NCBI GenBank assembly: GCA_003558575.1
Contig: PWPY01000268.1
Span: 1 to 7,352 of the forward strand
DNA from: Desulfonatronovibrio sp.
Lineage (GTDB): Bacteria; Desulfobacterota; Desulfovibrionia; Desulfovibrionales; Desulfonatronovibrionaceae
Direction: 5' to 3'
Length of the DNA: 7,352 bases
Shown: positions 6,253 through 7,352 of the stretch, one piece after another
How the letters are laid out: each line of letters opens with the position of its first letter
Position numbering within the stretch: position 1 is the first letter of the stretch
Position numbers and translations under genes: made by a program
The notes under the pieces: generated by a model
What the model saw: only the letters and a program-made list of their open reading frames with translations
What the model was told of the DNA's origin: nothing
Database searches by the model: none

Positions 6253-6266
6253 ATTACAAGCGACAG

Positions 6267-6334
6267 TCCGGCACCCACTTGAGTTGTCTGTAAAGACTTA
6301 TGCCGGGATAATACCTGTGCAAGTGGATGCCGGA
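6267..6334. repeat. 15-bp inverted repeat with nested hairpin (MITE/REP-like or structured RNA)
   Basis: TCCGGCACCCACTTG (6267-6281) and CAAGTGGATGCCGGA (6320-6334) form a stem of 15 pairs with a single mismatch, or a full stem if read as RNA with one A-C mismatch. The 38-base interior contains a second hairpin, GTCT-GTAA-AGAC (6286-6297), whose plus-strand loop GTAA fits the GNRA tetraloop pattern. ATGCCGG occurs twice (6300-6306 and 6327-6333), so either copy could pair with the left arm. No U-run follows on either strand in the right place, which argues against a simple terminator. An intergenic repeat element or a small structured RNA are the main options. Confidence 0.6.
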
Positions 6335-6391
6335 TAAAAAGCAAAAAAAGTTCACGGCCATCTATAGTTAATCTATGGAAAAACTGCAGCT

Positions 6392-7352
6392 TCACTTTTT
6401 TCTTGACTTGATCATTGCCATAACCAGACGCAGGCTCAAAAACAGTCCAATTATATAACCAATCACTCCAAGGGTTGGATATCCCCAGAGCCTTGGTCCT
6501 GTATCTGCAAGAATTACCATACTGGAACCCAGAAATAAGGCTCCAGTAACAATCCCTACCACAAGGCGATTAATGATCCTCTCCATTGTAGCCTGCATGC
6601 CTTCAAGGTTTTCATGCTGAAACCGAATAGCCAGCTCACCCTTGTCAAGCTTACTCACAATGCCCAGTGCCTGCCTTGGAAATTCATGCTGGAATCTGAA
6701 CAAATGCCTGATATTTCTCTGGATCATCTTTATCATATTGCCCGCACTGAAACGGCTTTTACTGAGCCTTCTCACCATGGGTTCAGCCTCTTTGATGACA
6801 TCAAGATCAGGATAAAGAGATCTGGCTGTTCCCTCAGCAGTAATCAGAGCCTTTATCATTATGGAAAGATCCGTAGTGAGCACCCGGCCATGGGAACGAA
6901 GAATTCCTGTCAATTCCAGGAGCAGCTGACCAAGGTTTACTTCTTTTAAAGGCATCCTTGTAAATAGACTAATTACCTCAAGGACTTCATTCTGCAATAC
7001 ATCACGATTTACTTTTTCCCTGCCTATGGTAAATCCGATAAGGATATCAGTAATAATTTCAACATCATTTTCTACAACAGCTGAAACCAGGTCAATAAGC
7101 TCAAAACGAACCTTGTCTGTAAGGCGTCCCACCATCCCCCAGTCTAACAGGATAAGATTCTCTTCCTCATCAATGAGAAAATTGCCAGGATGAGGATCTG
7201 CGTGAAAAAAACCATGCTCAAGAACCTGCCTTAATGACAGAGAAAGACCTCTCTTAGCCAAAGTTGCTCTGTTTTTCAGGGCAGTAAAGTCAACATCCTT
7301 CATTTTACTGCCCCTGGCCAGTTCCATGGTAATTACTAAATGATTGCAATAC
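6392..7352 (-). CDS. ABC1/UbiB (AarF)-family kinase-like protein, N-terminus beyond window edge
   Basis: This is the C-terminal part of an atypical protein-kinase-like ATPase of the ABC1/ADCK/UbiB family, proteins tied to quinone synthesis and membrane lipid handling. The frame stays open to the right edge: 319 residues are visible of an expected 550 or so. The ATG at 7327 is internal, within LVITMELARG, the hinge region. Counting from that Met, the catalytic stretch HADPHPGNF (42-50) and the metal-binding LDWGMVGRL (61-69) are plain. The DFG of ordinary kinases reads DWG here. A long helical domain follows (about 75-255). The protein ends in two transmembrane helices (about 262-284 and 288-306) and a basic tail SRKK, the usual membrane anchor of this family. 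The KxGQ motif lies outside the window. It is 227 bp upstream of the PspC-domain gene on the same strand. The quinone involved cannot be told. Confidence 0.93.
   Translation of the reverse strand, partial: YCNHLVITMELARGSKMKDVDFTALKNRATLAKRGLSLSLRQVLEHGFFHADPHPGNFLIDEEENLILLDWGMVGRLTDKVRFELIDLVSAVVENDVEIITDILIGFTIGREKVNRDVLQNEVLEVISLFTRMPLKEVNLGQLLLELTGILRSHGRVLTTDLSIMIKALITAEGTARSLYPDLDVIKEAEPMVRRLSKSRFSAGNMIKMIQRNIRHLFRFQHEFPRQALGIVSKLDKGELAIRFQHENLEGMQATMERIINRLVVGIVTGALFLGSSMVILADTGPRLWGYPTLGVIGYIIGLFLSLRLVMAMIKSRKK

Noticed and set aside
6335..6391. Terminator for the UbiB-family gene
   Set aside because: Minus-strand T-runs are present near 6335-6350, but no stable GC-rich stem lies just before them.
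6614..6949. 111-codon open frame on the plus strand
   Set aside because: It is antisense to the UbiB-family gene, which has intact catalytic motifs, and has no family resemblance or good ribosome binding site.

Overview
The window looks like chromosome from a Gram-negative, low-to-mid GC bacterium. The best guess is a Desulfovibrionales-like member of Desulfobacterota. That guess is inference only: it rests on the combination of an LPS-type glycosyltransferase, a five-domain Mla/MCE lipid transporter with a STAS-permease fusion and a partner lipoprotein, and a TehB-like methyltransferase. No marker gene fixes the taxonomy. No tRNA, rRNA, CRISPR array or intact insertion sequence was seen.

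Plus strand, 1-4470: the 3' part of a GT-B family 9 glycosyltransferase (heptosyltransferase type), then after 76 bp a tight four-gene cluster. The cluster encodes a STAS-MlaE permease fusion, an MlaF ATPase, an MlaD/MCE protein and an ABC-transport auxiliary lipoprotein (PqiC-like), with gaps of 3 bp and 19 bp and a 4-bp overlap. These four should form one envelope machine. The permease and ATPase form the inner-membrane ABC core, the MCE protein forms the anchored lipid-binding ring, and the lipoprotein probably supplies a periplasmic or outer-membrane contact. The upstream glycosyltransferase also serves the outer membrane, so 1-4470 reads as an outer-membrane lipid block.

4471-5193: a less dense stretch with the least explained sequence of the window. 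It holds a possible 21-codon ORF with a near-perfect Shine-Dalgarno, a structured-looking 5' region with a 9-bp long-range inverted repeat, an unrecognised 96-residue two-helix membrane protein whose strong Shine-Dalgarno can be masked by a small hairpin, and a perfect 14-bp hairpin between the convergent genes.

Minus strand, 7352-5194: the C-terminal part of an ABC1/UbiB-family kinase-like protein, cut by the right edge; a 227-bp gap with repeated and inverted-repeat sequence that looks like a small mobile or structured element; a PspC-domain membrane protein; and a TehB-like SAM-dependent methyltransferase that is closely coupled to it.

Most of the window is ordinary. The points worth following are the small-ORF and leader region at 4521-4736 and the nested inverted repeat at 6267-6334. 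I see no convincing evidence for a wholly new multi-gene system.
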